Shown: one piece after another, positions 27,480 to 36,767 of the stretch
Position numbering within the stretch: position 1 is the stretch's first letter
How the letters are laid out: every line of letters starts with the position of its first letter
NCBI RefSeq assembly: GCF_014636475.1
Contig: NZ_BMEL01000002.1
Span: forward strand, 712,177 to 776,176
Source: Halobacillus andaensis
Lineage (GTDB): Bacteria; Bacillota; Bacilli; Bacillales; Halobacillaceae
Length of the DNA stretch: 64,000 nucleotides
Reading direction: 5' to 3'
Notes under the pieces: model-generated
Told to the model about the DNA's origin: nothing
What the model saw: only the letters and a program-made list of their open reading frames with translations
The model's database searches: none
Translations under genes and position numbers: made by a program

Positions 27480-28523
27480 ATTCTAAAAGTTTATGAAATT
27501 GGAAGTAACGATGGTCCTTGCTATATTACGAAGGGTTTAGACATTTATTATAACGTGGATTATATGAAAATTTATAATAGTACTAAAGATAAGGATATAA
27601 TCTGTGTTGCCGAGTTTTACAAGGGTGGAAGCTTACAAATTATTTATCCTTTTTTCAAAAGGGAAATTCCTGACTCTAACGGAATGTTTGATATTAGTAC
27701 TGTGTACGGTTATTCGGGCCCCTTAATTAAAAGTTTAAGTAGCCATATTGAAAAGACTGATGCTGATAGTCTAATTAAAGAATTCGATAAATCTTTTTCT
27801 GAGTATTGTCTCCAGAATAATATAGTATCTGAATTTGTAAGGTTCCATCCACTTGAAAAAAACGTTAATTATTTTTCTAATAGTTATGATATAAACTACG
27901 TTCGTGATACTGTTAAGATGAACTTGTCTGATGAAGAGACAATATGGGGAAATGTACACTCTAAAAAACGTAACATGATTAGAAAAGCAAAAAAAAATGG
28001 AGTGAAAATTGAATTTATTGATAATCCATCTATTGAAGATATAGAAGATTTTTATAATATTTACATTGATACAATGAAAAAACAGAATGCACCAGAATCT
28101 TATTATTTTAATATTAGTTTTTTCTATAATACTTTTAAATACTTAGAAGAAAATGTGATATTAGTTAATGCTTACTTAGATGAAAGTATAGTATCATCTT
28201 CTATAGTTATGCTTTCATATCCATCTGGACATTATCATTTTTCAGGAACGTTATCTAAAGGTTTAAAAGTAGCTGCCAATGACTTGTTATTGTATGAAAC
28301 TAGCTTATTTCTTTTACAAAATGGGTTTAAATTTTTTCATTTAGGCGGAGGTTATGAAAGTAACTCAGATCCACTATTTAAATTTAAAATTAGATTCGCT
28401 AAAGATGGAACAATTCCATTTTACATTGGTAAGAAGATACACATACCAGATGTTTATAAAGAACTAACTTATAAAAAAGGAAATGATTTAACTACAAATT
28501 TTTTTCCTGCATATAGAAAGTAA
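27480..28523 (+). CDS. FemAB/GNAT-like transferase
   Basis: About 347 residues if read from an ATT at 27480, nine bases after GGAGG. The first GTG in frame (27555) would remove the segment before VDYMKIYNS. That segment (GLDIYYN) resembles the N-terminal part seen in FemAB-like proteins. The double-GNAT core shows VRDTVKMNLSDEETIWG and HSKKRNMIRKAKKNGVKIE, then YHFSGTLS and FHLGGGYESNSD. Such proteins move aminoacyl or acyl groups. Here it may acylate the amino sugar of the polymer. The substrate is unknown. Confidence 0.75.
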   Translation: MLKVYEIGSNDGPCYITKGLDIYYNVDYMKIYNSTKDKDIICVAEFYKGGSLQIIYPFFKREIPDSNGMFDISTVYGYSGPLIKSLSSHIEKTDADSLIKEFDKSFSEYCLQNNIVSEFVRFHPLEKNVNYFSNSYDINYVRDTVKMNLSDEETIWGNVHSKKRNMIRKAKKNGVKIEFIDNPSIEDIEDFYNIYIDTMKKQNAPESYYFNISFFYNTFKYLEENVILVNAYLDESIVSSSIVMLSYPSGHYHFSGTLSKGLKVAANDLLLYETSLFLLQNGFKFFHLGGGYESNSDPLFKFKIRFAKDGTIPFYIGKKIHIPDVYKELTYKKGNDLTTNFFPAYRK

Positions 28524-28550
28524 TATTTTGTAGAAATGGAGTGTCAGACA

Positions 28551-29714
28551 ATGACTAATCATACATTAAATAAAGAAACTTTTTTTAATTTGGTGAATTT
28601 AGAATTAAAAGGAATTGATAGGGAGTCAAAGATAGACGAATCTTATGAATTAAAAAAGTTGACTATTAATAAATGGGCTATCTCTGATTTAGAACTTATA
28701 GGTATAGGAGGATTTAGCCCTCTTAAAGGTTTTATGGGCCAAGAAGATTATGAAAGAGTAGTAAAAGAACTACGCTTAAAAGATGGTACTGTATGGAGTA
28801 TTCCTATTACTCTACCAGTGAATGAAGATCAAGCCGAAGAAATTAGTATTGGTGAAGAAGTAGCATTAGTTGGCGAAGACGGAGTAACTTACGGAACAAT
28901 TAAAGTTGAAGAAAAGTATACATACGATAAAGAAGTAGAAGCTCAAAATGTATACGGCACTATAGAAGAAGCACATCCTGGTGTGAAGAAAGTATATGAA
29001 AAGGGCAATGTTTACTTAGGTGGACCAATCACTCTATTAAACCGTCCAGATCATGGTGGATTTGAAGATTACTACCTTGATCCTGCGGAAACTCGTCAAA
29101 TGTTTGCTGATCTTGGCTGGAAAACCATTGTTGGTTTCCAAACACGTAACCCTGTTCACCGAGCTCACGAACATATTCAAAAAACAGCATTGGAAGCTGT
29201 AGATGGCTTACTTCTTAACCCGCTAGTCGGTGAAACGAAATCTGATGATATTCCAGCGGATGTACGTATGGAAAGCTATGAAACGATTTTAAAAAACTAC
29301 TATGTTGAAGACCGTGTGCGTTTAGTTATTTACCCCGCAGCAATGCGGTATGCTGGTCCACGTGAAGCAATCCTTCATGCGATTGTACGCAGAAATTATG
29401 GCTGTACTCACTTTATTGTAGGCCGTGACCATGCTGGTGTAGGTGACTACTATGGTACGTACGATGCGCAGGATCTAATCTCGGAATACGAAGATGAGTT
29501 AGGTATCAGTATCTTTAAGTTTGAGCATGCGTTCTACTGTGAAGTTTGTGAGAACATGGCTTCTGCTAAGACATGTCCACATGATAAAAAACATCATGTC
29601 CACTTAAGCGGAACTAAAGTGCGTGAACTTCTTCGTAATGGGGAGCGTCCACCAAAAGAATTCTCTCGTCCTGAGGTAGCCGATGTACTTATTAAAGGGA
29701 TGAAACAAAACTAA
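28551..29714 (+). CDS. sat: Sulfate adenylyltransferase (ATP sulfurylase)
   Basis: Makes APS from sulfate and ATP. 387 residues from the ATG at 28551; GGAGTG lies between it and an upstream ATG at 28536. The catalytic motif [11 protein letters not shown] and the [12 protein letters not shown] loop are intact, as is a Cys cluster ([20 protein letters not shown]) near the C-terminus. It heads a run of sulfate-activation genes within the polysaccharide locus. Confidence 0.95.
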   Translation: MTNHTLNKETFFNLVNLELKGIDRESKIDESYELKKLTINKWAISDLELIGIGGFSPLKGFMGQEDYERVVKELRLKDGTVWSIPITLPVNEDQAEEISIGEEVALVGEDGVTYGTIKVEEKYTYDKEVEAQNVYGTIEEAHPGVKKVYEKGNVYLGGPITLLNRPDHGGFEDYYLDPAETRQMFADLGWKTIVGFQTRNPVHRAHEHIQKTALEAVDGLLLNPLVGETKSDDIPADVRMESYETILKNYYVEDRVRLVIYPAAMRYAGPREAILHAIVRRNYGCTHFIVGRDHAGVGDYYGTYDAQDLISEYEDELGISIFKFEHAFYCEVCENMASAKTCPHDKKHHVHLSGTKVRELLRNGERPPKEFSRPEVADVLIKGMKQN

Positions 29715-29726
29715 GGATGATCTAGC

Positions 29727-31502
29727 ATGACCTACGAAATGATCATAGTGATCATCGCTTTACTGCTTATGTTGGTCGGGCTTTTCTTTGAGGTAGCCCG
29801 GCCTGATTTATTAGTATTTTCTACACTTTTTTTATTCATTTTGCTAGGTTTTATTGAAACAGATGAAGCACTCGTCGGTTTTTCTAACCAAGGGATGCTG
29901 ACGGTTGCATTACTGTTCATTGTAGCGGGCGTGTTTGAAAGAAGTGGCTTAGTAGAGAGGTTAATTTCTTCTTTTCTTGCAAGAGCAAAGTCCCATAAAG
30001 GGGCTTTATCAAGATTGATTGTCCCTGTTTCAGGCTTTTCGGCATTCTTAAATAACACACCAATTGTAGTAACTTTAACACCTATTATGAGGAAATGGGC
30101 TTCAGAGAACGACGTCGCTCCTTCTAAATATCTTTTACCGTTGTCGTACGCATCAATTCTTGGAGGCACGATTACGTTGATGGGGACCTCTACGAATCTA
30201 GTGATCCATGGTCTTATGCTGGATTTTGGAATGGACGGCTTTTTATTTTTTCAATTAGCTGTTGTAGGCATACCTATTACTATTATTGGCTTACTTTACT
30301 TGATTTTTATTGGCCCAAAAGTTTTACCTAATCATCGAAGTTTAATTGACAAGGTGAGCGAGAGCACTAAAGATTATTTGAGTGAAATGGTCGTTACAGG
30401 TGATTTTCCTTATTTAAATAGAACAGTAGGGGAAGCAGACTTGCGCAATCTAAAAGGTTTATACCTTATAGAAATTATACGTAGTTCAGGTAAGATCTCC
30501 CCTGTAACAAGAAAAACAAAGATTCAGGTAGGGGATCGATTAATATTTACTGGAATGATCTCAACAATTGCCGATTTGCAAAAACGTAAAGGATTGCAAT
30601 TAGATACAGGTACAGATTTATCCCTAGACGATTTGAAAAATGGCAGCAACAAGCTTCAAGAAATCGTAGTATCCCATCAATCATCATTACTGGGGCGCTC
30701 CATTAAACAAAGCCGATTTCGAAAAAGGTATGATGCTGCTGTGATGGCTGTCCATCGTAACGATGAGAGAGTGGAAGGGAAAATAGGGGACATTGTTCCA
30801 AAAGCAGGAGATTTAATGCTCGTCGTTACTGGTGAAGAGTTCGAAGAGAAATCTCAAGAGCAAAAAGATTTTTACGTTATCTCTCCCGTACAACATCAGA
30901 AATTTTATGAAAACGAATCAAAGGGCTGGTTTGCTCTTATTTTGTTAATGAGTATGATCGCTTTAGTGACATTCCAAGTACTTTCGATTTTTAAAGCTAT
31001 GGTCATCACGGCTGGAATCATGCTATTAACAAAAATGATAACTCCTAAGCAGGCTAAACAATCTGTTCAGTTTCAAGTATTACTCTTAATTGCCAGTGCA
31101 TTAGGAATAGGAAATGTAATCATACAAACCGGTACGGCTAAGTGGATTGCAACACAGTTAGTTAATGGATTGGCTCCTCTCGGGGTTATTACTATTCTAA
31201 TCGTTATTTATTGTTTAACGAATCTATTTACTGAGTTTATTACGAACAATGCAGCTGCTGTCATCATGTTTCCCATCGCATACGAGGTAGCCATAGATTC
31301 AGGAATCGATCCCATGGGCATAGCGATTTTAGTAGCTATTGCTGCATCAGCTAGCTTCTTATCGCCAATAGGATATCAAACAAATCTCATTGTTTATGGT
31401 CCTGGGGGGTATCGATTTAAAGATTATATAAAAGTTGGATTACCTTTAACCCTACTTGTCATGGTCACTTCAGTATTTATCATTTATTATCAATTTGTAT
31501 AG
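29727..31502 (+). CDS. SLC13/DASS-type permease with two RCK_C domains, probable sulfate importer
   Basis: 591 residues. Membrane helices at both ends flank two cytosolic TrkA-C (RCK_C) domains at about residues 205-390. The family motif AFLNNTPIVVTLTPIM is in the N-terminal half and TNNAAAVIMFPIA in the C-terminal half. The gene lies between ATP sulfurylase and APS kinase, 12 bases from each, so sulfate is the most likely substrate. Other anions cannot be excluded from sequence. Confidence 0.85.
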   Translation: MTYEMIIVIIALLLMLVGLFFEVARPDLLVFSTLFLFILLGFIETDEALVGFSNQGMLTVALLFIVAGVFERSGLVERLISSFLARAKSHKGALSRLIVPVSGFSAFLNNTPIVVTLTPIMRKWASENDVAPSKYLLPLSYASILGGTITLMGTSTNLVIHGLMLDFGMDGFLFFQLAVVGIPITIIGLLYLIFIGPKVLPNHRSLIDKVSESTKDYLSEMVVTGDFPYLNRTVGEADLRNLKGLYLIEIIRSSGKISPVTRKTKIQVGDRLIFTGMISTIADLQKRKGLQLDTGTDLSLDDLKNGSNKLQEIVVSHQSSLLGRSIKQSRFRKRYDAAVMAVHRNDERVEGKIGDIVPKAGDLMLVVTGEEFEEKSQEQKDFYVISPVQHQKFYENESKGWFALILLMSMIALVTFQVLSIFKAMVITAGIMLLTKMITPKQAKQSVQFQVLLLIASALGIGNVIIQTGTAKWIATQLVNGLAPLGVITILIVIYCLTNLFTEFITNNAAAVIMFPIAYEVAIDSGIDPMGIAILVAIAASASFLSPIGYQTNLIVYGPGGYRFKDYIKVGLPLTLLVMVTSVFIIYYQFV

Positions 31503-31514
31503 GAGGAAATAATT

Positions 31515-32111
31515 ATGAGTGCATCAAATTTAACGTGGCACGATTCAAAAGTAACAAAACAAGATCGTCAGAAGCAGAAAAATCACCAAAGCCCTGTCCT
31601 ATGGTTTACCGGACTGTCAGGTTCAGGGAAGTCTACTCTATCTGTGGAAGTGGAAAAAGCTTTATTTGAATTAGGTATTCACTCTTACCGTCTGGATGGA
31701 GACAATGTAAGACAGGGGTTAAATAAAAATTTAGGATTTAGTGCTGAAGATCGGACCGAAAACATCCGTCGTATTGGTGAAGTAGCTAAACTAATGAACG
31801 ATGCAGGTGTACTTACTCTTACTGCTTTTATTTCTCCCTATCAAGAAGACCGCGACCAAGCACGTGAACTTTTTGAAGACGGAGAATTCATCGAAGTTTA
31901 CACAAAATGTTCCTTAGAAGAAGCAGAAAACCGTGATCCTAAAGGGTTATATAAGAAGGCTCGTGCTGGAGAAATTAAAGGTTTCACAGGTATTGATGAT
32001 CCATATGAAGAACCTGCGCAGGCCGAAATTGTTGTGGAAACAGATAAGTTAACTCTAGAGGAGTCTGTCGATAGAGTCGTATCTTACTTGAAAGATAACC
32101 AATACATTTAA
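31515..32111 (+). CDS. cysC: Adenylylsulfate kinase
   Basis: Phosphorylates APS to PAPS, the donor for sulfotransferases. 198 residues, full length. P-loop [17 protein letters not shown]-binding [17 protein letters not shown], and the lid [24 protein letters not shown] precedes the ATG. No PAPS reductase or sulfite reductase follows, so the PAPS is probably for sulfation. Confidence 0.95.
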   Translation: MSASNLTWHDSKVTKQDRQKQKNHQSPVLWFTGLSGSGKSTLSVEVEKALFELGIHSYRLDGDNVRQGLNKNLGFSAEDRTENIRRIGEVAKLMNDAGVLTLTAFISPYQEDRDQARELFEDGEFIEVYTKCSLEEAENRDPKGLYKKARAGEIKGFTGIDDPYEEPAQAEIVVETDKLTLEESVDRVVSYLKDNQYI

Positions 32112-32120
32112 CGATAATAG

Positions 32121-32150
32121 TCGTCAGCTTTCTGTGAGCTGGCGATTTTT
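32121..32150 (+). terminator. Terminator or attenuator between cysC and cysQ
   Basis: Stem CGTCAGCT / AGCTGGCG (with a G-U pair in RNA) and T-run. Because the next gene continues on the same strand, it may give partial read-through. Confidence 0.7.
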
Positions 32151-32165
32151 ACTAGGAGGAATAAC

Positions 32166-32954
32166 ATGCAGCCAATTATTCAAGCAGCTATCGAAGCAGG
32201 AAAAGAAATTATGAAAATTTACGAAACAGATTTTGAAGTCGAGTATAAGGAAGATGAATCCCCGTTAACCATTGCGGATCAACGATCTCATGAAGTAATT
32301 AAGAAATCACTCGAAGACCATTATCCTGGTATTCCGATTTTAAGTGAAGAAGGTAAACATTTATCCTATGCAGAGCGAAAGCAATGGAAAGAGTTCTGGT
32401 TAGTGGATCCGATTGATGGTACGAAAGAGTTTATTAAGAAGAACGGTGAATTTACAGTCAATATTGCCCTAATTAGAGATGGAAAGCCTATAAAAGGAGT
32501 AGTCTACGCTCCGGCACTTGATAATTTGTATGTTGCTGAAGAAGGTAAAGGCGCATATAAAGTTTCTTCAGTACTCACTAATTCCACTGATGATTATTCA
32601 TTAAATGCAGAATTATTACCTATAGAACCACCTAATACCAAAGTTGCTAAAGTAGTGGCAAGTCGATCTCATATGTCTGAAGAGACAAAAGCGTTTATAG
32701 AAAACTTAGAGAATAAGTATGAGAAAGTTGAAACAATTTCAGCAGGAAGTTCATTAAAACTTTGTCTAGTGGCAGAAGGAAAGGCTGATTTTTATCCTCG
32801 TTATGCTCCTACTATGGAGTGGGATACTGGGGCAGGCCAAGCGATCGTTGAACTGTCTGGAGGAAAGGTAGATATAGCAAATGACGATACACCTTTAGTT
32901 TATAATAAAGAAAACCTAAGAAATCCTTGGTTTTTAGCAAGAAGGGCTGAATAA
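32166..32954 (+). CDS. cysQ: 3'(2'),5'-bisphosphate nucleotidase
   Basis: 262 residues of the inositol-monophosphatase superfamily. Metal-site motifs are SEEGKHLSY, DPIDGTKEFIKKNGEFTVNI and EWDTGAGQAIVE. CysQ hydrolyses PAP, the inhibitory by-product of sulfotransferases, to AMP. Its presence next to cysC and two sulfotransferases closes the PAPS cycle. Confidence 0.92.
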   Translation: MQPIIQAAIEAGKEIMKIYETDFEVEYKEDESPLTIADQRSHEVIKKSLEDHYPGIPILSEEGKHLSYAERKQWKEFWLVDPIDGTKEFIKKNGEFTVNIALIRDGKPIKGVVYAPALDNLYVAEEGKGAYKVSSVLTNSTDDYSLNAELLPIEPPNTKVAKVVASRSHMSEETKAFIENLENKYEKVETISAGSSLKLCLVAEGKADFYPRYAPTMEWDTGAGQAIVELSGGKVDIANDDTPLVYNKENLRNPWFLARRAE

Positions 32955-32956
32955 TA

Positions 32957-34099
32957 ATGAAGCGTATATATTTATCCTCACCACATATGAGTGGAAATGA
33001 ACAAAAATACATACAAGAAGCATTTGATTTAAACTGGATTGCTCCACTTGGCAATAATGTAAACGGGTTGGAAAAAGATTTAGCAGAATATAATTCTATT
33101 GAGGACGCTGCAGTAGTAAACTCAGGTACTGCAGCTATCCATTTAGCATTAAGGTTATTGAATGTTAGGGAAAAAGATACTGTATTTTGCTCCTCACTAA
33201 CATTTGTTGCTAGTGCAAACCCAATTTTATACCAAGGTGCAAATCCTGTATTCATCGATTCAGAACTGGATACTTGGAATATGTCGCCTCAGGCCCTTAA
33301 AACTGCGCTTACTGAAGCTGAAGAAGAAGGCAACCTACCAAAGGCAGTCATAATTGTAAATTTATATGGCCAGAGTGCAAAAATAGATGAACTTGTATCC
33401 ATTTGTAACAGCTATGATGTTCCTGTAATAGAAGATGCAGCAGAATCATTAGGAAGTTCATACAAAGGTAAGAAAAGTGGAACATTCGGACGATTTGGAG
33501 TGTTTTCTTTTAATGGAAATAAAATCATTACTACTTCAGGGGGAGGGGCCCTTGTCTCTAATGATGAAGAAGCGTTAAAAGATGCTAGGTTCTTAGCCAC
33601 ACAGGCGAGAGATCAAGCAGTTCATTATCAACATTCTGAGAGTGGATATAATTACCGTATGAGTAATATAGTGGCTGGTATTGGACGTGGCCAGATGGAA
33701 GTACTAGATGAGAGAGTTTCCCAGCGTCGTTCGATATTTGCAAGGTATTATGAGGCTTTTAATGATGTACCTGGTATGAATTTTCAACCTGAGTTAGAGG
33801 GCTCCATATCAAATCGGTGGTTAACTGCACTAACTATTGATCCACAAATTACAGGAGTATCACGCCATCAAATCGTAGAAAAATTAAATGAAAATAATAT
33901 AGAAGCGCGTCCTGTATGGAAACCTATGCATCTTCAACCTCTATTCGAGGGAGTGAAATATTATTCTCATGAGGAAGAGAATAGTGTCTCGGATTATTTG
34001 TTTGAATATGGTCTTTGCTTACCAAGTGGATCTAACATGAGTGTAGAGGATCAAGAAAGAGTAATTGAACATATCAAGATGTTACTACCGAGATCTTAA
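32957..34099 (+). CDS. DegT/DnrJ/EryC1/StrS sugar aminotransferase
   Basis: 380 residues. PLP-dependent aminotransferase acting on a 4-keto (or 3-keto) sugar nucleotide. The PLP-lysine is in FSFNGNKIITTSGGGA and the cofactor site in EDAAESLGSSY. It resembles PglE/EpsN-type enzymes that aminate the product of a PglF-type dehydratase, which is encoded at 16878. It is the last gene of the plus-strand locus. Confidence 0.9.
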   Translation: MKRIYLSSPHMSGNEQKYIQEAFDLNWIAPLGNNVNGLEKDLAEYNSIEDAAVVNSGTAAIHLALRLLNVREKDTVFCSSLTFVASANPILYQGANPVFIDSELDTWNMSPQALKTALTEAEEEGNLPKAVIIVNLYGQSAKIDELVSICNSYDVPVIEDAAESLGSSYKGKKSGTFGRFGVFSFNGNKIITTSGGGALVSNDEEALKDARFLATQARDQAVHYQHSESGYNYRMSNIVAGIGRGQMEVLDERVSQRRSIFARYYEAFNDVPGMNFQPELEGSISNRWLTALTIDPQITGVSRHQIVEKLNENNIEARPVWKPMHLQPLFEGVKYYSHEEENSVSDYLFEYGLCLPSGSNMSVEDQERVIEHIKMLLPRS

Positions 34100-34128
34100 T
34101 GCTCGATAAATTAATTTTAAACAAATTA

Positions 34129-34162
34129 GGCATGAAACTCCTGTGATGTGGAATTTCATGCC
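34129..34162 (+). terminator. Hairpin at end of the polysaccharide locus
   Basis: GGCATGAAA / TTTCATGCC stem with a 16-base loop, followed by TCCTCCCC and not by a T-run. Position suggests it closes the operon. Confidence 0.5.
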
Positions 34163-34249
34163 TCCTCCCCATAACATTATACTCATTGTTGAACCCTCAT
34201 CGTTCAATAGAAGGTAAATAGAAAATGGTAGAAGATTGACAAAAAGAAT

Positions 34250-34620
34250 TTAAATGTACTTCAATTACACCCTTTAAGTGCTTTTGTCATGCCATCTTTT
34301 GCTCCACCTCTTTCACTTAATATTCTCCCAATTATTCGTGATCCTCTTGTCCTACTCTACGTCCTGAAAAGTCCACTTGTGCTTCAGCTGGAGAGTGATG
34401 TAGTTTTACACTGTTCTTATCTTTACTATATCCGAGTTAACTTTGCTCCTCATACGATTTGAACTCTTCCGTCTTCTGTCTTAGTTTTATTGATATAATT
34501 TCAGGGGTGGTCGCCGTCATGGTGTTCAGTAATCTGAGACATCGAAACCATTTTCTTCTGCTCTTTATCCGATCAACTCCTCTTAGTTTTCGGTTCTACT
34601 CCGAATGCATGTGAAAGGCT
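34250..34620 (-). pseudogene. Possible IS21-family istA relic
   Basis: On the minus strand, 34361-34410 translates as KLHHSPAEAQVDFSGR. This matches the PGEAQVDFG core of IS21 transposases. The surroundings hold several stops in all frames. A fragment VSMSQITEH further 5' (near 34545) could be the N-terminus. The rest of the stretch 34163-34892 shows no open gene. This is a weak call resting on one motif. Confidence 0.35.
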
Positions 34621-34892
34621 ATGTGATACTTAATGTTTGAGATCATCTGTAATGCTTGAGGCTTATCGAAACGAGTAGAACTTATATGTAAGTTGCTGAA
34701 AATTATGTGACTATCCATTTTGAAACAGTAGGGTTGCCAGTACTAAAGCTAACACTCTTACTGTTAGTTTCATGAATATAAAAGAGCCTTGTTTAAACAG
34801 TTTAGGCAAATATGATCCTCTTTTGTAATGGAGAATTTTAAAAATTGACCGCTACCTATTTAAGATAGGATAGAGCCGGTAGAAATTCGCCT

Positions 34893-35087
34893 TTATAGAC
34901 GGTCCCAATAAATTTTCCCTTCCTCCAAAAACTGTTTCCTAGCTTTTTCCCGTTTCCTTTTTTTTAATACACGGCAAGAATGACAATTCAAATAATCCTG
35001 CCCTTTTCCTAAAAAGTGATGATACGCTTTCTTCTTCTTACATTTAGCGCATACCCGATCACTTAAGTTATAATTCTCTCTCTTCAT
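34893..35087 (-). CDS. Small zinc-ribbon-like protein
   Basis: 64 residues, strongly basic. Two CxxC pairs (CAKCKKKKAYHHF and CHSCRVLKKRKREKA) could bind one zinc. AAGAAGGG lies before the ATG. The C-terminal half is a Lys/Arg-rich helix. Family unknown. Such short proteins may bind nucleic acid, but this is not shown. Confidence 0.55.
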   Translation of the reverse strand: MKRENYNLSDRVCAKCKKKKAYHHFLGKGQDYLNCHSCRVLKKRKREKARKQFLEEGKIYWDRL

Positions 35088-35235
35088 AATATCCCTTCTT
35101 TTAAAATGGAGTTTTAAATTTTCTAACCTAAGAATGATTTACTGCAGAATATGTTTGTTGCAGTTCATTATAATTGACAAATAATCTATTTTTCGAAATT
35201 TGTTAATACATTTAACGGTCCTGTTAGTAGACAAG

Positions 35236-35391
35236 CTACTTGTCCAAACGTCTTAGTTCTTTAAGTAATTTATCTAATTGTCTAGAGATGTTAAGGAGTT
35301 CGTCATAATTTTGCTTAGTATGATAAGCTCGAAACATTTTTTTACGTACACCCTTTATCTTTTTTTCTAGCTCAGTCTTTTCTCTGCTCAA
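35236..35391 (-). CDS. Spo0E-like aspartyl-phosphate phosphatase, first
   Basis: 51 residues from a TTG with AAGGAAGGA upstream. The sequence VRKKMFRAYHTKQNYDELL then ISRQLDKLLKELRR is the two-helix hairpin of the Spo0E family. Its LSQELDxLLN signature dephosphorylates Spo0A~P and delays sporulation. It is followed downstream by nothing obvious. The 340 bases between its start and the hairpin at 35745 hold no gene that I can support. Confidence 0.78.
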   Translation of the reverse strand: MSREKTELEKKIKGVRKKMFRAYHTKQNYDELLNISRQLDKLLKELRRLDK

Positions 35392-35740
35392 TCCTTCCTT
35401 ACTCCTTTCAAGAAAGAATTAATAACATATCAATATGGTACCTTATTTATTAAAAGCAAAACATGTTGAGTATTATTTGGAGTAAATACAGGATGGTTTA
35501 AATTGGCTTAATTAAAGGAGTTTTTAAGGGAAAACATACACGCTTTACCTGATGAGAAGTCTAAGAGAGTAGATTTTTTAGTGTCTTTATAATCATTTTT
35601 TCAGCTTGGATTCAAAAGAAGTGGTCAAAAAAATAGAATAGTAAAATGAAGAAACTTAACTAGGGGGAAGTTGAGGAAAGGGATTGTAAAAGAGCTTTAG
35701 GTACTTTTTACAAACATAATAAAAAGAGAAACAACAAATG
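35392..35740. other. AT-rich intergenic stretch without a supported gene
   Basis: No open frame with a credible ribosome site. A 16-residue stretch on the plus strand (PDEKSKRVDFLVSL) ends quickly at a stop and is not recognised. Confidence 0.5.
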
Positions 35741-35744
35741 AAAA

Positions 35745-35774
35745 GCCCAATACTCTTTCATAAAAGTATTGGGC
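35745..35774 (-). terminator. Terminator of the second Spo0E-like gene
   Basis: Stem GCCCAATACT / AGTATTGGGC with a ten-base loop. On the minus strand it is followed by TTTTCATTTG. Confidence 0.75.
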
Positions 35775-35886
35775 CAACATACAAAAATAACCCATCACGA
35801 AAGACTAAAGTAGGTTGCCGAAAACCTTTTACATCTTCGTGTTATTTGAGAAGTAAGAATGACAGAATAATAACCTTGAATGGTTA

Positions 35887-36114
35887 TTATTTAGGTTTTT
35901 TCTCATTTCTCATTGATCGTTCCAACTCATTTAAAAGCTTATCCAGCGATTGGGAAATAGCAAGTAATTGCGGGTCATTCGGGTTATTTTCATACGTTTT
36001 ATACATTTTTGTTCTGAGTGCTTCTATCTTTTCTTGTAAATCCTTGATACTCGACAGTTCTATACTCCCTCTCCACTTAAATTGCATCCGTAAGGTATAA
36101 GTGGAGAAGTTCAC
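35887..36114 (-). CDS. Spo0E-like aspartyl-phosphate phosphatase, second
   Basis: 75 residues. After about 20 N-terminal residues of uncertain status comes LQEKIEALRTKMYKTYENN then LLAISQSLDKLLNELERSM, with the family signature SQSLDKLLN. The start could be later: no strong ribosome site precedes the ATG at 36114. It is the clearest of three Spo0E-like genes within 2.4 kb. Confidence 0.78.
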   Translation of the reverse strand: MNFSTYTLRMQFKWRGSIELSSIKDLQEKIEALRTKMYKTYENNPNDPQLLAISQSLDKLLNELERSMRNEKKPK

Positions 36115-36536
36115 TGATTAATACAACTTCAGACTAAACCATAGTTATCCTCTAGCTAGTAAATTGGTTTGCTTCCCTTGATGCTTCTTATTCAGTAATA
36201 ACCTCAGTCCACTTTAGTATTCTAAACAAACAGATACTTTACTTAGATCCTTACAAGGTTAAATGCTGAATCGTCTTATAATAAGGGAACTCTAATAACA
36301 AGAAGATATCTCAATTTTGGTTTCAGTCCTACTCTTTTCCGCAATTGCTATTCCCATTCTGTTAATACCCCACCAATTTAACAACGAACCCTTTTTATGT
36401 AAACTGTCTAGCAAGATGGATCGTTCAAGTTAGTTCTCCTGGCTTTTAGATCCTTCTAAATAGTAAGCTTAGATTGTGCAGGGAAGACGGGTCATTCTAT
36501 AAGACTTGGATGGTTTATTCTAAAAAGAACGTGTGT
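36115..36536. other. Gene-free stretch
   Basis: No supported coding sequence on either strand; many stops in all frames. It ends at the terminator-like hairpin that starts at 36537. Confidence 0.5.
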
Positions 36537-36566
36537 ACAGGCAGGGAACTCCTTGCCTGTTTTTTA
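36537..36566 (+). terminator. Rho-independent terminator, orphan
   Basis: ACAGGCAGGG AACT CCTTGCCTGT then six T. No gene ends just upstream on this strand, so it may close an untranslated RNA or a lost gene. Confidence 0.8.
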
Positions 36567-36767
36567 ACTCCTGAATCCACTGTCATGACTTTTGTCACCA
36601 ATAAATGAAAAATTGGATGAAACAAAATTCCATTTATTGTGAAGATTTAGCCTTATTCTCCTGTTCCTAGCCTCACGCGTTTGAGCGAGTTTTAATAGGG
36701 AAAGCGTCTTGTAGGTTTTTGTCAAATTGTTTTAATTCTTACAGAAATGTGTAGAAGAGGTGAGTCT

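Noticed and set aside
28536..28550. Earlier ATG for sat
   Set aside because: The GGAGTG ribosome site lies inside this extension, so the ATG at 28551 is the better start.
29732..30169. Minus-strand 145-codon frame inside the SLC13 gene
   Set aside because: Shadow frame of a membrane protein gene; no ribosome site or family match.
35738..36100. Plus-strand open frame of 120 codons
   Set aside because: It overlaps the minus-strand Spo0E-like gene and a terminator, has no ribosome site and no recognisable domain.
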